From contig CAZEEG010000179.1 in NCBI GenBank assembly GCA_964511065.1, forward strand, positions 1 to 9,103: DNA of 9,103 nt. The letters run 5' to 3'. The first letter of the stretch is position 1. Each line of letters begins with the position of its first letter. Made by a program: the position numbers and the translations under genes. Source of the DNA: CALBRZ01 sp964511065 (GTDB taxonomy: Bacteria > Planctomycetota > Planctomycetia > Pirellulales > S012-138). The notes under the pieces were generated by a model. It was not told where the DNA came from, searched no databases, and saw only the letters and a program-made list of their open reading frames with translations. Of the stretch, positions 1 to 6,170 are shown piece after piece.

Positions 1-221
1 GGACCGTGGCACTGGAAGCACCGGTCGGAGAGGATCGGCAGCACCTCGCGATTGAAATCAACCGCCACGGCAGACGACGCCACGCCAGACGACGCTTGCG
101 CAGCAGCGCTGGGCTCGGCGGCCCAGGTCGGGCAACCGGCCAACAGCAAACCGGCAGCCCCCAACCAGGTCTGCGAAACCATCCAAGCCAGCGGGCGCAT
201 CGATCGGGCTGTGTGAGACAT
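1..221 (-). CDS. PSCyt1-type cytochrome c domain protein, N-terminal fragment (exported, possible lipoprotein)
   Basis: Only the first 73 codons are in the window; the gene runs off the left edge. Translating down from the ATG at 221-219 gives a basic start, a hydrophobic stretch (about residues 18-30) ending in LLLAGC, a Ser/Ala-rich spacer, then VDFNREVLPILSDRCFQCHG at residues 54-73. The CxxCH haem-binding motif is Cys68, Cys71 and His72. This is the opening of the PSCyt1 domain, typical of large planctomycete proteins that usually continue into DUF1549 and DUF1553; those parts lie outside the window. The export signal fits a periplasmic or surface location. LAGC at residues 27-30 is a plausible lipobox, but TWA-AE just after it could also be a signal peptidase I site. 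Other in-frame ATGs lie at 200 and 182; the first is chosen because it gives a complete signal peptide. No clear ribosome binding site is visible. The electron-transfer or substrate role of the family is not well settled. Confidence 0.88.
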   Translation of the reverse strand, partial: MSHTARSMRPLAWMVSQTWLGAAGLLLAGCPTWAAEPSAAAQASSGVASSAVAVDFNREVLPILSDRCFQCHG

Positions 222-531
222 ACCACGAACTTGCAGAAGACCAGGTGGGGTTCAGTGGCAGGTGTGCGGCTGCGCGGCCAGAACCGCGCAGCGGCACGTC
301 CCTTGGCGGCGACATTCATCGGGCTGGCCACAGTATACCCCAAATGGGGGTTGTTCGCGCGTTTTTTGAAAGAGGCGGGATCGCAGCGCCGCGGGCGCCG
401 ACTGCCGAAGGTTCCGCCATGCTCCGGTGGTGTTGAAGCAATGGCGCCGAGCACCTACGACTCCGTGAGCGAGGGGCGTGCCGTCCGCATCTCAGCCCAG
501 TTCCGCGCTGGGCGATGTGCATTGCGGTGCA
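222..531. other. Non-coding region between divergent genes
   Basis: No convincing gene is seen here. Reading frames open in this stretch have Arg/Gly/Ala-rich translations typical of GC-rich non-coding DNA. On the minus strand a TATACT hexamer (complement of 332-337) lies about 110 bases upstream of the PSCyt1 start and could be a -10 box, but no -35 match is found at 16-18 bases. It abuts a small ACCCC-N5-GGGGT inverted repeat (337-351). A second small hairpin, GCCCAG-N7-CTGGGC, is at 495-513 and lacks a T tract. Neither can be assigned a function. Confidence 0.5.
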
Positions 532-562
532 AATCGTGCCGGTGAATCGTGATGGCGAATCG
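532..562 (+). repeat. Short 13-bp-period direct repeats upstream of a promoter
   Basis: The pentamer AATCG begins at 532, 545 and 558, exactly 13 bases apart. The first two 13-base units agree at 10 of 13 positions (AATCGTGCCGGTG and AATCGTGATGGCG); the third is partial. The array ends two bases before the proposed -35 element at 565, the usual place for activator sites, but repeats this short can arise by chance. Confidence 0.4.
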
Positions 563-564
563 TT

Positions 565-594
565 TTGAATGCCGCAAGTCCCGGGCACTATACT
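565..594 (+). promoter_or_regulatory. Probable sigma70-type promoter for the HEAT-like repeat gene
   Basis: TTGAAT (565-570; 4 of 6 to TTGACA) and TATACT (589-594; 5 of 6 to TATAAT) are separated by 18 bases. Transcription would start near 601, giving a leader of about 140 bases before the ATG at 740. The next gene on this strand is the HEAT-like repeat gene. Confidence 0.5.
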
Positions 595-618
595 GCGCCA
601 GTACCGTATCACTGGCGC
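595..618 (+). promoter_or_regulatory. Perfect 8-bp inverted repeat at the expected transcription start
   Basis: GCGCCAGT (595-602) and ACTGGCGC (611-618) are exact reverse complements around an 8-base spacer. The element starts on the base after the proposed -10 box and so covers the expected +1. It could be an operator bound by a dimeric repressor, or a hairpin at the 5' end of the leader mRNA that affects stability. Sequence alone cannot decide. Confidence 0.5.
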
Positions 619-739
619 GGTTCAGCATGTGAGTCGCCACCAAGAGCCACCCGATGGGTCCGTGCATGCATCTATATCGGGACCATTCGGCCGCACCGCC
701 ATCCCATCATCGCGAAATTGTTTTGCGGAAGGTCTAACC

Positions 740-1924
740 ATGGCTCGAAGGTATGTGAGCGTGTTGCGGCTGATCGCGGTCTTGCGGCTCCCGGTAATCC
801 TGTTCGCCGTTGACGTTCTGCCACCCGCTGTACTTGCTGAATCGCCTGAGGAACCCTCCGAAAGCCAGTTTGCCGAGCAGGTGCGGAGGTTGGAATCGCC
901 GGATGCCACGCAGCGCCTGGACGCCCATCGCTGGATCGGCCAATACACTGCCAGCGAGGCGGCGCAGATGGCCATCCCGGCGCTACGGAAGGCGGTTGTC
1001 GAAGAACCGGACATTGACACGCGCCGGCAGGCGATTCGCAACTTGTGGCGGATTTGCCACGATGGCAATCGGCCATGCCCGATCGAAATCGTCAAAACGG
1101 TTTACGACGGCGAAGCGCTCGTGCGTTACGAGGCCATGATCGGTGCCGAACTGTTTGAGCAGTTCGACGATGGATCCGTGGAAGTGATGCTACAGGGGAC
1201 CAGGCACCAGGACCCGTTCTTCCGCATCAACAGTCTGCTGCTGTTGATGGCCGCGGCACCGTCCGACGCCCGCGCCTTGGAAGCCATGGAGGTGGCAACG
1301 CGCGATCCCGATTGTGAGGTCCGACACATCGGGCACTACACCCGTTTCCGAGCCACGAAACAGCTTGAACCCTACCTGACCTACTTGATTCAACTTCGCG
1401 AGGAGTGGCTGTCGGCCACGCGTGAAAAGCCAGACGCGGACGTCGCCGGCGAACCCGATTCCGAAACGGCCAAGCGCAACTTGATTTTGATTGGTGCGGC
1501 GGTCCAACTGAGGGATTGGAGCGAATCCAAGGCCGAGGACATGGCCGCGGTCCTGCTGAAACTGCTCGACGCCAAGTCGCCTGTTCTGCGGCGGGGGGCA
1601 GCCAACCTCATCGCCACCACGGCCCACAAGCCAAAGCCTGCCCAGCCGCCGCTGCGTCTTTTCCAGATCGGCCAACCGACCGAAGGCGACCCATCACCGC
1701 CCGTTGAGTTACTTCAAGGACTCGATGACCTGGCTCAAGGTGCGGCTAGCACCGAACAGCCGCTGAAATCAACGCTGGAGAAATCCAAGCTGGCCGTTCG
1801 GCTCCAGCGGGCAGGGGCGTTGGAAAAGCTGCGAAACCTGGCGAACAGCGATACCGACCCGAGTGTGCGCCAAGCGGCACTGGTGGCAGGCAACCAACTG
1901 TCTGCGCCGGAACATCCCCAGTAG
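740..1924 (+). CDS. Exported HEAT-like repeat protein
   Basis: A 394-residue protein of unknown function. The start at 740 is chosen because GGAAGG (727-732) lies 7 bases before it and because the translation then opens with a signal peptide: RR at 3-4, a hydrophobic core to about residue 30, and a likely cut after VLA at residue 33. An in-frame ATG at 569 would add 57 residues but destroy the signal peptide and sits inside the proposed promoter. The mature protein is mostly predicted helix with repeated helix-pair units of HEAT/PBS-lyase type, such as LESPDATQRLDAHRWIG (51-67), DIDTRRQAIRNLW (91-103), HQDPFFRINSLLLL (156-169), AKSPVLRRGAANLIA (278-292) and DTDPSVRQAALVAGNQL (371-387). These pieces share the pattern 'D..vR..A...L'. 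A charged and Pro-rich, probably flexible stretch covers 226-243 and 296-322. Such proteins usually act as scaffolds for protein contacts; no catalytic motif is seen. It is followed by 207 bases before thioredoxin, which has its own promoter, so the two are probably separate units. Confidence 0.85.
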   Translation: MARRYVSVLRLIAVLRLPVILFAVDVLPPAVLAESPEEPSESQFAEQVRRLESPDATQRLDAHRWIGQYTASEAAQMAIPALRKAVVEEPDIDTRRQAIRNLWRICHDGNRPCPIEIVKTVYDGEALVRYEAMIGAELFEQFDDGSVEVMLQGTRHQDPFFRINSLLLLMAAAPSDARALEAMEVATRDPDCEVRHIGHYTRFRATKQLEPYLTYLIQLREEWLSATREKPDADVAGEPDSETAKRNLILIGAAVQLRDWSESKAEDMAAVLLKLLDAKSPVLRRGAANLIATTAHKPKPAQPPLRLFQIGQPTEGDPSPPVELLQGLDDLAQGAASTEQPLKSTLEKSKLAVRLQRAGALEKLRNLANSDTDPSVRQAALVAGNQLSAPEHPQ

Positions 1925-2013
1925 CGCACCGGAAATGCCTTGAGCCCTCGGGCCGCCGCGGCAGCGGTCCATTCCAGCGGCATCCGGGGGGCTGTAGCAT
2001 CGGCTCGCCCCGC

Positions 2014-2041
2014 TTGTCGATATGGCGGTGTTTCCTATAAT
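2014..2041 (+). promoter_or_regulatory. Probable sigma70-type promoter of the thioredoxin gene
   Basis: TTGTCG (2014-2019; 4 of 6 to consensus) and a perfect TATAAT (2036-2041) are 16 bases apart. Transcription would begin near 2048, giving a leader of about 84 bases to the ATG at 2132. An independent promoter fits the single-gene unit ended by the hairpin at 2524-2562. Confidence 0.65.
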
Positions 2042-2131
2042 CACCGCAGGAAGAACCACGAGTTATCGGATTGCGCAGATCACCGCCTCGGCTGTACCTT
2101 TGCCGAGAACCTAACCCAATGGAGAAACGTC

Positions 2132-2455
2132 ATGGGCAAAGTCGCCGAGATTACCGACGCCAATTTCGCATCGGAAGTGTTGCAGTCGGACCAGGTGGTG
2201 CTGGTTGATTTCTGGGCTCCCTGGTGCGGCCCATGCCGTCAAATTGCCCCGGTGATTGAAGAATTGGCCGAGGAATACTCCGGCTCCGTCAAAGTGACCA
2301 AGCTGAACATCGACGACAGCCCCAACTCGGCCCGCGAGTACGGAGTGTCCAGCATTCCCACCTTGATGGTGTTCAAGGGGGGCGAGGTCGTGCAGCGTTT
2401 CGTGGGCGTGCAGCCGAAGAACCGCCTGCAACAGGCCCTCGACGCCGCCAAGTAA
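2132..2455 (+). CDS. trxA: Thioredoxin
   Basis: A 107-residue, single-domain cytoplasmic thioredoxin, the usual length for bacterial TrxA. It reduces disulfides in client proteins such as ribonucleotide reductase and peroxidases, and is re-reduced by thioredoxin reductase (not in the window). The active site WCGPC is at residues 31-35 (Cys32, Cys35) within VDFWAPWCGPCRQIAP. The buried Asp26, the cis-proline Pro76 in SSIPTLMVF and the Gly84/Gly92 turns are all in the standard places. No signal peptide or lipobox is present, so it is not one of the exported thioredoxin-fold proteins. The start is set by GGAGAA at 2121-2126, 5 bases before the ATG. The frame is open upstream to 1940, but that extension is outside the family and crosses the promoter. 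It stands alone, transcribed toward the motor-like cluster with a terminator between them. Confidence 0.97.
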   Translation: MGKVAEITDANFASEVLQSDQVVLVDFWAPWCGPCRQIAPVIEELAEEYSGSVKVTKLNIDDSPNSAREYGVSSIPTLMVFKGGEVVQRFVGVQPKNRLQQALDAAK

Positions 2456-2523
2456 CCCCCCGCCGTGCGGCGGCGCGTGCTGAGGGCCGAGAACCGGCAC
2501 GGCCAACGCAAGCGTACAGAATC

Positions 2524-2562
2524 AAACCGCAAGGCAAGCCACCTGGTTTTGCCTTGCGGTTT
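2524..2562. terminator. Bidirectional intrinsic terminator between convergent units
   Basis: AAACCGCAAGGCAA (2524-2537) and TTGCCTTGCGGTTT (2549-2562) are exact reverse complements: a 14-bp stem with an 11-base loop. It lies 68 bases after the thioredoxin stop and 61 bases after the stop of the minus-strand gene that ends at 2624. The outer A/T bases give short U runs in both directions (TTTCTTGTT on plus, TTTGATT on minus), so termination from either side is plausible although the U tract is modest. A weaker 5-bp GC hairpin (2460-2473) right after the thioredoxin stop may help. Confidence 0.8.
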
Positions 2563-2623
2563 CTTGTTGGCCGCCGATCTTGTGTACCCCGCGTGGCGGA
2601 TTCCGTGAGTGGGTTTGCCGGTT

Positions 2624-3637
2624 CTATTGTGCTGCCGAACGTGTCCCCTGGGGCGAGCCCTCGATCAACTTGCCAAACGGCAGCGGGCGACCCGCCACGG
2701 AAAAACCCAACAGATACAGTTCTTTCTTGAGTTGTCGGAATGCGCCGAAACTGTCCGGGTAGGTCCACACGGTGACGGTGGTTCGGGCCGGGTCGTACTG
2801 CATCAGCATCCGGCGGAACTCCGATTGGCGTTGCAGGCATGTTTCCACGGGAACGCCCAGCGTCTGCGAGTCGGGAATGAACGTGATCCGGGTGACCTGG
2901 GCGGCATTCATCATGCCGGCCAGCGCGGGATCGGTGGGCACCGATAGCCGCTCCATCGTGTAACGGAGCTTGAATCCCTGTACCGGGCCGACGACGCCGG
3001 TCAGCTCGGGACTGGTCCGCATCAGATCCAGTTTGCTGCGGATTTCGCGCTTCACCTGGCCGGCCAATTCTTCCAGGGGCACATACGCCAGGCGACCGCC
3101 CATCAACTGGAAATGAACTTCTGGCCCCCTAACCGATTGCGAGATCGGCGTAGGCGACGGTTCAATCTGTACGGTCTTGCGGGGCTTGTTGGCCGCTTCT
3201 TCCAATTCTTGCAGCAGTTGACTGAGCCGGCCTTGCTGCTGTTGGACTTCGTCCTGCCGCTCCGCCCGTCGCTGCTCGTGCTGGGCAACCTGGCGTTCCA
3301 GGTCCGAGGTCCGGTCGGTGATCACCGTCCGCAGGGCGGCTACGCGGCTTTCGATGGTTTCCATCAGCAGTGCTTGCTGTTGCCGCTGGGCGAGAAGCCG
3401 CTGGGCTTCGTTGGCCAGTTGGGCCTGCTCGTCGGCCAGGGCCTGCACTTCGTGCCGCGCGGCTTGTACGTCGGGCAGGGTTTCAGAGGGCGGCGCTGCG
3501 GGCTCACCGCCAAACTCCTTCACCCTCACGCCCGTCACCATCACCAGAATGATCAGAATCCCGACAATGTTGGCGACGACGTCGAGGAACGAATCGTTCC
3601 CCGGTTCGAGTGCTTCACCTTGTCGCGACCTGGCCAT
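2624..3637 (-). CDS. ExbD/TolR-like single-TM coiled-coil protein (keeps the TM aspartate)
   Basis: A 337-residue inner-membrane protein, probably a partner of the TolQ/ExbB-like protein of the same cluster. Residues 1-16 are polar. One TM helix spans about 17-36 (FLDVVANIVGILIILVMVTG), N-in by topology. A Gln/Glu/Arg-rich coiled coil covers about 54-150 and a small globular domain about 171-322. Asp19 lies at the start of the helix in 'SFLDVV', which matches by eye the 'PFIDV' of ExbD and TolR, where this Asp carries protons. Near the C-terminus, TVTVWTYPDSFGAFRQLKKE (287-306), followed by LYLLGF to 312, has the strand-PD-helix-GF layout of the ExbD periplasmic domain. The protein is over twice the length of classic ExbD (about 140 residues), and the coiled coil is the extra part. 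The ATG at 3637 has only a modest AGG 8 bases upstream. It follows the 798-aa gene after 136 bases and ends before the shared terminator. The assignment to the ExbD group comes from architecture and motifs, not from an alignment. Confidence 0.8.
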   Translation of the reverse strand: MARSRQGEALEPGNDSFLDVVANIVGILIILVMVTGVRVKEFGGEPAAPPSETLPDVQAARHEVQALADEQAQLANEAQRLLAQRQQQALLMETIESRVAALRTVITDRTSDLERQVAQHEQRRAERQDEVQQQQGRLSQLLQELEEAANKPRKTVQIEPSPTPISQSVRGPEVHFQLMGGRLAYVPLEELAGQVKREIRSKLDLMRTSPELTGVVGPVQGFKLRYTMERLSVPTDPALAGMMNAAQVTRITFIPDSQTLGVPVETCLQRQSEFRRMLMQYDPARTTVTVWTYPDSFGAFRQLKKELYLLGFSVAGRPLPFGKLIEGSPQGTRSAAQ

Positions 3638-3773
3638 AGCGGTACCTGCTCAACGAATGACCGGCGATCAACGGGAACCTGAGTCGGCTGGATGTTCCGG
3701 TAAGCTCAATGCGAAACCATTTGCACGCGAGGCAACGATCGAACCGGGCGAGCGTGCGCCGCCCACTCGTCCA
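3638..3773 (-). other. Intergenic gap inside the motor-like cluster, with a small hairpin
   Basis: These 136 bases separate the stop of the 798-aa gene from the start of the 337-aa gene. No promoter or gene was found. On the coding (minus) strand GGGCG-N9-CGCCC (complement of 3746-3764) lies 9 bases after the stop. It has no U tract, so it is more likely an mRNA processing or stabilising element than a terminator, if it has any role. The gap contrasts with the ATGA overlap of the first two genes. Confidence 0.45.
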
Positions 3774-6170
3774 CTACCGCTGCATGGATTCCTGCGGCTT
3801 CGATTTCGCGGCGTTTCGGTCGCGGATCGCAAACCCACTGCGATCGAACAGCACCTGAAGATCGCGGAACCGTTGCTCTGCCCCGGGCACAACATCCACG
3901 TGCAGCACCGGTTGCCAGTGCATGCCATAACCGGCGATTCCCCAGTGTTCCATGTCCTGCCAGACCGCATTCCGAATCTCATACGCTGCGGCGGCCGTGG
4001 CGCCGCGCAGCGGAACCAACTGCGTCACCCGGCCCGTCTCCGAAAGCAGCAGCATCCGATCGGGTTCCAAGCGGACCCGGATATCGCGCCACACGGCCAC
4101 GCTGCGGGCGCTGCTGTGGGGCAGGGCCCAGTTGCTGCCGGCCGTGGCCGCAATGCTGCGCGTGGCCGGGGGATGCTGCATGGTCACTTGCGGCATTCCG
4201 CCGGTTGCTCCGTCCGAGGGCGAACCGCCCGCAGCGCCACCTGCCGCGCCGGCGCTCATTGCGCCCGGCCGCGCCGTGCCACCGCCGGCGCTGGTGCCGT
4301 CGGCACTTTCCGAGGGTGGACCGCTCGCCCCAAATCCTGAGGATGCGGCTTCGCTGGCGTTCGTGCCCGCCGCCCCGGCGTGCATGCCTGCCATGTCGGA
4401 GTTGGTGCTGTTATCTCCCTGAGCCGACGATCCGGCCGGGTGTTCCGACGTTCCACCTGCGGGTGAAGTTCCCGACAGGTCGAGATCGGCGTAAGGGTTG
4501 CTGCTGGTGCGCGACTGGCGATTGCCCCGGCTCCAGCCATAGCCGCCGCCTGAAGCCAGCGCATCGCTGCTGGGCCGTTCACCGCCGGTGACCCAGTAGC
4601 CACGTTCCGCCGAGTTGCCGCCGGGGGCGAAGCTGCCGGCATGGGAACCGCCCTGGGGACGAGCGCCTGCCCGATCAGCATCCGCATGGCCGTGGCCATT
4701 TGCTGGGTTTCTCCCCATGAAGCTTCCGCTGGCCTGGTTTCCTCCGCCCTGGGCTGAATGCAGCCCCGCAGGGTTGTCCAGGGAACCGCGACCCGTCTGC
4801 GTGAGGGGGAGCGCTTCAGCCGATGCGGCTCCCTGGCCAGCCGATAAGCCTGGCAGCGCGGATGCGGACCAATCGGCCGCCCCGTAGGGGGTGCTGCTAT
4901 ATCCGCCCGGGTTGGGGTAACGAGGCCCGGCTAAACTCCCCGATGCCGCCCCGTGCTCGCCGGGCAAGCTGGTGTACGAGGTATCACCGGCCCCTGCGCC
5001 GTTGAACGAATCGCTCATCGGACCGCCCAAACCGCCAGAGCCACCCAGCGCAGCGCCCCCCGTGCCGCTGGGAAGTGCGTTGCCTGCGGCGAACGGTTGA
5101 TCGGGATAGCCTCCGCGGCCTGTTTCTCGGGCGTTGCCTTGTGGATCGGCATGGTAGCGGTCGGGCAGCGATGCCGACGTACCGCGTTCGCCGCCATCGA
5201 CCATTTGCAGGCCGCCACCGGTGGCCGAGAGCGAGAACGAAGGCGGCTTGCCGCGAACGAGGCTGGGCCGGGTTTGCAGTTCGCGCAGCAGTTGTCGCCG
5301 CGCCATCTGGATGGCTTCCAATTGTTTCCGCGCCAGTTGCTTGTCGGAGGGTGGAAGTTCCAGTTCCCAATCCTGTTCGATGAACTCGTAGCCGTATTGG
5401 CTGCGAAAATGCTGCAACGCTTCCAGCACCTTGTAGTAGGACTCAATGCCGTCGGGCCGGACCAGCAGCATCGGGTAGGCATACCCGCGATGCAGCGGTT
5501 CCAGTTCCTCGAAATGGTCGATGGTTGCCAGGATGGCCGCATTGAGGGGGCTTAATGCACGGCTATGGATGAAGTCGGCCGGGCGCAGTTCGATGCCTTC
5601 GGGCTGCAGGATCACGCGGTCGGCACAGCACTCAATGTAGATGGGCCGGCGATCGGTGCCGCTGCGTCCGCCATAGGGCAAGATGGCGAAGGTCTTGCCG
5701 TTGCCGTGTTTCTGGTTGGCCGCGCGGATGGCCTCTTCCACTTCGCCGATCCGGCGGCGGTACCACTGGAGTTGTTGTTCCAAATCGTCGTGCGATTGTT
5801 TTGCGACCACGGCGGGCAATTTGGCCGATTGTTGCTGGAGCTGGGCCAGTTCGTTCTCCAGCGCGGCGATGCGCGCGGAAAGGGCGTCCAGTTCGCGCCG
5901 CCGGGCAGCGATCTGGGCCTGGAGGCTTTCGCGCTGGGCCAGGGCGGCCTCGCGCTGCTGTTGAAGTTGGGCCGCTTCGGCCAGGGCCTCTTGCCGCTGC
6001 TGCTCCCACTGCTCGCGCTGCGCGGTTTCCTGACGCTCGGCCTGGGAGCGCGCCTGCTGCGCAATGACCACCAGCACCACGATGAGCGAACCCATCGTGC
6101 ATAGCAGGACGGCCAGGAAGGGGAACAACGATACGCTCGTCGCCCCCCGTGCGCGAGCGGGTCGCTTCAT
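3774..6170 (-). CDS. Large ExbD/TolR-like single-TM protein with coiled coil and Gly/Ser-rich linker (lacks the TM aspartate)
   Basis: A 798-residue membrane protein. Order: basic N-terminus (1-10); one TM helix at about 14-37 beginning SLFPFLAVLLCTMG; a Gln/Glu/Ala/Arg coiled coil (38-155); a globular domain (about 157-275); a Gly/Ser/Ala-rich, probably disordered stretch (about 301-680); and a C-terminal domain (about 681-785). FPFLAVLL resembles the ExbD/TolR motif 'PFIDV', but the proton-carrying Asp is Ala20; the first acidic residue is Glu45. The first globular domain has RPIYIECCADRVILQPEG (175-192) and YPMLLVRPDGIESYYKVLEA (232-251), like the two strand-rich parts of an ExbD periplasmic module. 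The C-terminal domain repeats that layout (VLHVDVVPGAEQRFRDLQVL, 755-774, then SGFAI). The linker lacks Lys, Cys and Ile. The ATG at 6170 overlaps the stop of the upstream channel gene as ATGA, so translation is probably coupled; GGGG lies 8 bases upstream. The product is likely anchored in the inner membrane and reaches far into the periplasm. Its precise job is unknown. Confidence 0.8.
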   Translation of the reverse strand: MKRPARARGATSVSLFPFLAVLLCTMGSLIVVLVVIAQQARSQAERQETAQREQWEQQRQEALAEAAQLQQQREAALAQRESLQAQIAARRRELDALSARIAALENELAQLQQQSAKLPAVVAKQSHDDLEQQLQWYRRRIGEVEEAIRAANQKHGNGKTFAILPYGGRSGTDRRPIYIECCADRVILQPEGIELRPADFIHSRALSPLNAAILATIDHFEELEPLHRGYAYPMLLVRPDGIESYYKVLEALQHFRSQYGYEFIEQDWELELPPSDKQLARKQLEAIQMARRQLLRELQTRPSLVRGKPPSFSLSATGGGLQMVDGGERGTSASLPDRYHADPQGNARETGRGGYPDQPFAAGNALPSGTGGAALGGSGGLGGPMSDSFNGAGAGDTSYTSLPGEHGAASGSLAGPRYPNPGGYSSTPYGAADWSASALPGLSAGQGAASAEALPLTQTGRGSLDNPAGLHSAQGGGNQASGSFMGRNPANGHGHADADRAGARPQGGSHAGSFAPGGNSAERGYWVTGGERPSSDALASGGGYGWSRGNRQSRTSSNPYADLDLSGTSPAGGTSEHPAGSSAQGDNSTNSDMAGMHAGAAGTNASEAASSGFGASGPPSESADGTSAGGGTARPGAMSAGAAGGAAGGSPSDGATGGMPQVTMQHPPATRSIAATAGSNWALPHSSARSVAVWRDIRVRLEPDRMLLLSETGRVTQLVPLRGATAAAAYEIRNAVWQDMEHWGIAGYGMHWQPVLHVDVVPGAEQRFRDLQVLFDRSGFAIRDRNAAKSKPQESMQR

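Noticed and set aside
6..545. Plus-strand 179-residue open frame opposite the PSCyt1 gene
   Set aside because: Arg/Gly-rich translation with no domain; it lies opposite the CxxCH-bearing PSCyt1 frame and runs through the non-coding region.
569..739. 57-residue N-terminal extension of the HEAT-like repeat protein
   Set aside because: The start would sit inside the proposed promoter, has no ribosome site, and would bury the signal peptide that begins at 740.
1940..2131. N-terminal extension of thioredoxin in the same frame
   Set aside because: It crosses the TATAAT promoter and is not part of any thioredoxin; the ATG at 2132 has a good GGAG site.
3318..4340. 340-residue plus-strand frame opposite the motor-like genes
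   Set aside because: Shadow of GC-rich codons; it spans two well-supported minus-strand genes and the gap between them, with a low-complexity translation.
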